Below, one piece after another: positions 29,709 through 32,311 of a stretch of DNA of 32,311 bases; within the stretch, counting starts at the first letter, position 1; each line of letters starts with the position of its first letter. Both the position numbers and the translations under genes were made by a program. A model generated the notes under the pieces. It ran no database searches and was not told the DNA's origin. It saw nothing but the letters and a program-made list of their open reading frames with translations. Source of the DNA: Pimelobacter simplex (GTDB lineage: Bacteria; Actinomycetota; Actinomycetes; Propionibacteriales; Nocardioidaceae); NCBI GenBank assembly GCA_016803235.1, contig JADCLI010000054.1, positions 1-32,311 of the forward strand. Direction: 5' to 3'.

Positions 29709-30476
29709 CTCGGCCGTGACCCGCGGGTTCGCAGGCTCACTCGCGACGGCCTCGCGCTCGGCGATCGCGGCGGCGTCGGCCTCCGCGGCCGACTCCTTCG
29801 ACGGCAGCACGAACCGGTAGCCGACGTTGCGCACGGTCCCGATCAGCGTCTCGTTCTCGGGCCCGAGCTTGGCGCGCAGCCGCCGGACGTGGACGTCGAC
29901 GGTCCGGGTGCCGCCGAAGTAGTCGTAGCCCCAGACCTCCTGCAGCAGCTGCTGGCGGCTGAACACCCGGCCGGGGTGCTGGGCGAGGAACTTGAGGAGC
30001 TCGAACTCCTTGAAGGTCAGGTCGAGCGCCCGGCCACCGACCCGCGCGGTGTAGGTCGCCTCGTCGACGACGACCTCGCCGGAGCGGATCAGGTGGGCGT
30101 CGGGGTCGGCGGCGTCGCGGGCCGCGGTGAGCCGGCCGATCGCCATCCGGATCCGCGCCTCCAGCTCGGCCGGCCCGCAGGTGTGCAGCACGACGTCGTC
30201 CATGCCCCAGTCGTGGTTGACGACGGCCAGGCCGCCCTCGGTGACGACGAGCAGGACGGGTACGTCGGACCCGGTCGTGCGGATCAGCCGGCACAGGTCG
30301 CGGGCGCCCGCGAGGTCCTGGCGGCCGTCGACGAGGAGCAGGTCCGCGTCGGGGGCGTCGAGCAGCGCGCTGCCCTCGGCGGGCAGGATCTTCACGTGAT
30401 GGCCGAGCAGCGCGAGACCGGGCAGCACCTCCGCGGAGGGTTGCAGGGCGCTGGTCAGCAGAAGGAGAGTGCTCAT
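29703..30476 (-). CDS. glnR: GlnR-type orphan response regulator
   Basis: The 257-residue product matches GlnR closely: MSTLLLLTSALQPSAEVLPGLALL, LLVDGRQDLAGARDLCRLIR with the conserved Asp50, EGGLAVVNHDWGMDDVVL, and a winged-helix domain (about 130-225) with LDLTFKEFELLKFLAQHPGRVF and VWGYDYFGGTRTVDVHVRRLRAKLG. GlnR is the global nitrogen regulator of many actinobacteria; it works without a partner kinase and without phosphorylation. It controls ammonium uptake and glutamine synthetase genes, among others. ATG 30476 has a strong ribosome site (GAGGAGG, 6 bases). The C-terminal 30 residues are an Ala/Glu-rich tail; the stop lies in repeat-like sequence. An inverted repeat at 30503-30533 may be autoregulatory. 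Confidence 0.93.
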   Translation of the reverse strand: MSTLLLLTSALQPSAEVLPGLALLGHHVKILPAEGSALLDAPDADLLLVDGRQDLAGARDLCRLIRTTGSDVPVLLVVTEGGLAVVNHDWGMDDVVLHTCGPAELEARIRMAIGRLTAARDAADPDAHLIRSGEVVVDEATYTARVGGRALDLTFKEFELLKFLAQHPGRVFSRQQLLQEVWGYDYFGGTRTVDVHVRRLRAKLGPENETLIGTVRNVGYRFVLPSKESAAEADAAAIAEREAVASEPANPRVTAEG

Positions 30477-30502
30477 GCTGGCCTCCTCACCGGCATCTGC
30501 CT

Positions 30503-30533
30503 GTTTCGGGCGACACCGTGTCGAGACCGAAAC
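30503..30533. promoter_or_regulatory. Nested inverted repeat upstream of glnR
   Basis: GTTTCGG (30503-30509) and CCGAAAC (30527-30533) are exact complements, and inside them CGACA (30511-30515) pairs with TGTCG (30519-30523) around CCG. It lies 27-57 bases upstream of the glnR ATG in the 133-bp gap shared with the divergent moaD-like gene. It may be an operator or a leader hairpin. The right arm contains GAAAC, a GlnR half-site, but the rest of a GlnR box is not clear. Confidence 0.5.
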
Positions 30534-30609
30534 GCAACGCTGGGCAACGGCCAGTTTTCTGGTGGGGGACGATACCGAAATACGCAGGCAACGGGGAAGG
30601 GTTCTCGAC

Positions 30610-30885
30610 GTGAGTGAGACGCAGGTCATCCGGGTGCGCTACTGGGCGGCCGCGCGCGCGGCCGCCGGGATCGCCGAGGAGGAGGTCGCCGTCGCGGGCC
30701 CGGTGACCCTCGCCGAGCTGCGCGCCGAGGTGGTCGGGCGGCACCCGGGCACCCGGCTGCCGGAGGTCGTCGGGGTCTGCTCGGTGCTCGTCGGCGAGCG
30801 CCCGGTGTCCTCCACGGACCCGGCCGCGGTCGTCGTGCGTCCGGGGGAGACGGTCGAGTTCCTGCCGCCGTTCGCGGGCGGCTGA
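30610..30885 (+). CDS. MoaD/ThiS-family sulfur carrier protein
   Basis: The 91-residue product has the ubiquitin-like fold pattern of MoaD: IRVRYWAAARAAAGIAEEEV at the N terminus, LAELRAEVVGRHP helix, and the VVVRPGETVEFLPPFAGG end with the essential Gly-Gly. The terminal glycine is adenylated by a MoeB-type enzyme and then carries sulfur as a thiocarboxylate, for molybdopterin synthesis or another sulfur-transfer pathway. GTG 30610 is chosen because GGGGAAGGG lies 8 bases upstream and the family starts there; the frame is open further left. No MoaE, MoeB or sulfurtransferase gene lies in the window, so its pathway is open. MoaD is the most likely; a CysO-like role is possible. Confidence 0.88.
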   Translation: MSETQVIRVRYWAAARAAAGIAEEEVAVAGPVTLAELRAEVVGRHPGTRLPEVVGVCSVLVGERPVSSTDPAAVVVRPGETVEFLPPFAGG

Positions 30886-30926
30886 TCACCCCCGCGGATC
30901 GTCCACGGACGAGATAGCCCGTCGCC

Positions 30927-30932
30927 TAGACT
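30927..30932 (+). promoter_or_regulatory. Candidate -10 of the O-antigen-ligase-like gene
   Basis: TAGACT fits TANNNT and lies 49 bases before the GTG start in the 96-bp gap after the sulfur carrier gene. No good -35 was seen. An AGGAG ribosome site at 30973-30977 precedes the start codon by 4 bases. Confidence 0.4.
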
Positions 30933-30981
30933 CCCTTCCGCCGTTGTCGGTACGACGACATCGGATCCGACGAGGAGAGAA

Positions 30982-32311
30982 GTGCCGAACCAGACCACCG
31001 CGCGACCCCCCGCCGCGGCGAGGGGCGACGGCAGCAACGGCGTGGTCCAGCGCCGGGTGGTCACGGCCTTCGTGGTGCTGCTGGCGGTCGTGCTGGCGGC
31101 CGGGTCCGCCCGCGGACCGATCGCGGCAGCCATCGGCCTCGCCTTCGCCGGGTTCGTCGCCGCGCTGGCGATCCTCGGGCGCGAGCGGATGGCGATGCTG
31201 GCGATGATCGCCGCCTTCGCCACCGCGCCCATGTACAAGGGCCTGGCTCCGAGCGAGGACATCCCGATCACGCCCACGGACCTGGTGTTCGGGGTGGCGG
31301 TCGTGCTGCTGCTGCCGACCGTGATCGGCCGCCCGGTGCGGCTGCCCCTCGGCTACGTCGTCGGCGTGCTCATCATCCTGACCACCGGCACCCTGGCGAC
31401 GGTCTTCTCGCCGGCGCCGGTCATCAGCGTGCTCCAGTTCGTGCAGTGGCTGATCGTGCTGGTCGGCCTGGTCGGCCTGCTGGCGATCTGGTCGCCGGGC
31501 TGGCGCACGGTCGACGTACTGCTGTGGAGCTACGTCGCCGGCCACACCCTGAGCACCCTGTACTCCCCGGTCGGCGAGTCGATCGCCGGCCGCAGCGTGG
31601 GCCTGACCCACCACCCGAACGCGTTCGGGGAGGCGGGCGTGATGGCGTTCGCCGCCTGCATGTACCTGTGGCGGCGCGGCGAGTCGGTCTGGTACCGGCT
31701 GGTCGTCGCGGGCTGTGCGGGCGCGGCCCTGCTCTCGGTCGTCACGAGCGGCAGCCGCGCGGCCGCGGCGGTCGTCGCCGGACTCGTGGTCATGGTCCCG
31801 TTCGTCGAGCGCTCCGCGGTCAAGGGCTTCCTGCTGGCGCTCGGCCTCGCGATCGGCATCTTCTCGCTGCCGCTGCTGATCGACTCGTCGGGTGACACCT
31901 CGGCGCTGGCCCGCCTCGCCGGCACCGGGGACGCCCTGGTCGCCGACCAGGCGCGGCTCAACGCGCAGGACTTCGGCATCGACATGTTCTTCCAGCACCC
32001 GATCGTGGGCAACGGGTTCGCCGAGGCGATCTACGTCCACAACGTCGTGCTCGGCGTCGCGGCGAGCATCGGCCTGATCGGCCTGCTCGGCTACCTGATG
32101 GTGCTGTTCGTGCTGGCGCGCCCGATCATCGGCAACCACCCGAACCGCCGGATCGCCTACCTCGCCTGGGCCTTCATCGCCATCACGCCGACCGTGCCTG
32201 CGCTGGAGGACCGCACCCTGTGGGTTCCGATGGCGCCCGTGATCCTGCTGGCGATGAACATGCGCAAGGAGCGCGACTCCGACCCCGACGTCCCCGCCGA
32301 CCCCGACGTCC
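30982..32311 (+). CDS. O-antigen ligase/Wzy-like polytopic membrane protein (cut by the window end)
   Basis: From GTG 30982 the frame stays open to the window end (443 codons). After a charged start (VPNQTTARPPAAARGDG) there are about ten hydrophobic helices. The most telling part is the periplasmic-loop region GRSVGLTHHPNAFGEAGVMAF, then VVTSGSRAAAAVVAGLV, and later MFFQHPIVGNGF with YVHNVVLGVAASIGLIG. His-Pro-Asn, Gly-Ser-Arg and the HPxxGxGF...HN sequence are the pattern of the Wzy_C/O-antigen ligase family, which joins or polymerises lipid-linked glycans outside the membrane. It probably starts a surface polysaccharide locus lying to the right. The last visible residues (ERDSDPDVPADPDV) are acidic and repetitive, so the protein may be near its end. 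Confidence 0.8.
   Translation, partial: MPNQTTARPPAAARGDGSNGVVQRRVVTAFVVLLAVVLAAGSARGPIAAAIGLAFAGFVAALAILGRERMAMLAMIAAFATAPMYKGLAPSEDIPITPTDLVFGVAVVLLLPTVIGRPVRLPLGYVVGVLIILTTGTLATVFSPAPVISVLQFVQWLIVLVGLVGLLAIWSPGWRTVDVLLWSYVAGHTLSTLYSPVGESIAGRSVGLTHHPNAFGEAGVMAFAACMYLWRRGESVWYRLVVAGCAGAALLSVVTSGSRAAAAVVAGLVVMVPFVERSAVKGFLLALGLAIGIFSLPLLIDSSGDTSALARLAGTGDALVADQARLNAQDFGIDMFFQHPIVGNGFAEAIYVHNVVLGVAASIGLIGLLGYLMVLFVLARPIIGNHPNRRIAYLAWAFIAITPTVPALEDRTLWVPMAPVILLAMNMRKERDSDPDVPADPDV

Noticed and set aside
30527..30585. GlnR binding box upstream of glnR
   Set aside because: A GAAAC half-site is present, but the GTnAC partner at the required 6-base spacing was not found, so only the inverted repeat was reported.

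Overview
The window is very GC-rich, with GTG and TTG starts, many 4-base ATGA/GTGA gene overlaps, a mycothiol synthase gene, a GlnR-type regulator and a PhoP-type PHO box. This points to a high-GC actinobacterium. The dispersed palindromic repeats (GTCTCGA..., CTCAACCACCG) look like those I associate with Nocardioides and close relatives; that placement is an inference. No rRNA, tRNA, CRISPR array, insertion sequence or phage gene was seen.

Region 1 (about 200-9690) is a catabolic cluster. An IclR-type regulator and an HsaB-like flavin reductase lie on the minus strand. They diverge from a plus-strand run: HSL-family esterase, short-chain dehydrogenase, Baeyer-Villiger monooxygenase (BVMO), HsaD-like C-C hydrolase, HsaA-like flavin monooxygenase, HsaC-like extradiol dioxygenase and a FAD-dependent KstD/fumarate-reductase-like dehydrogenase. 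Most genes overlap by 4 bases or are separated by 10-20 bases. The set reads as alcohol to ketone to ester/lactone to alcohol or hydroxy-acid (SDR, BVMO, esterase), plus dehydrogenation and phenol to catechol to meta-cleavage to hydrolysis (FAD dehydrogenase, HsaAB, HsaC, HsaD). A steroid or other polycyclic ketone is the likeliest substrate, but this is not proven. A 15-bp near-palindrome in the divergent promoter is a good candidate IclR operator.

Region 2 (about 9690-12480) holds a cold-shock protein gene with a strong terminator, a 48-residue small protein, a membrane-anchored exported protein of unknown function, and MutT1 (Nudix plus histidine phosphatase). The last two are transcribed divergently from a 38-bp gap.

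Region 3 (about 12490-22525) concerns phosphate and polyphosphate. It contains pstS-pstC-pstA-pstB behind a PHO box, a winged-helix regulator with a degenerate receiver domain, then on the opposite strand a low-affinity Pit transporter, its DUF47 partner and polyphosphate kinase (which has its own candidate PHO box), and a second HSL-family hydrolase.

Region 4 (about 22550-30890) contains a pair of overlapping minus-strand genes for membrane proteins that share a C-terminal module. One is a 1301-residue protein with a long Ala/Glu coiled coil and Glu-Pro-Val repeats. It continues with mycothiol synthase (mshD), a stand-alone FMN-binding glutamate synthase-like protein, glnR and a MoaD/ThiS sulfur carrier. 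Region 5 (from 30982) is a Wzy/O-antigen-ligase-like membrane protein cut by the window end.

A recurring regulatory feature is a -10 hexamer (TANNNT) 6-8 bases before the start codon, which predicts leaderless transcripts for several genes.
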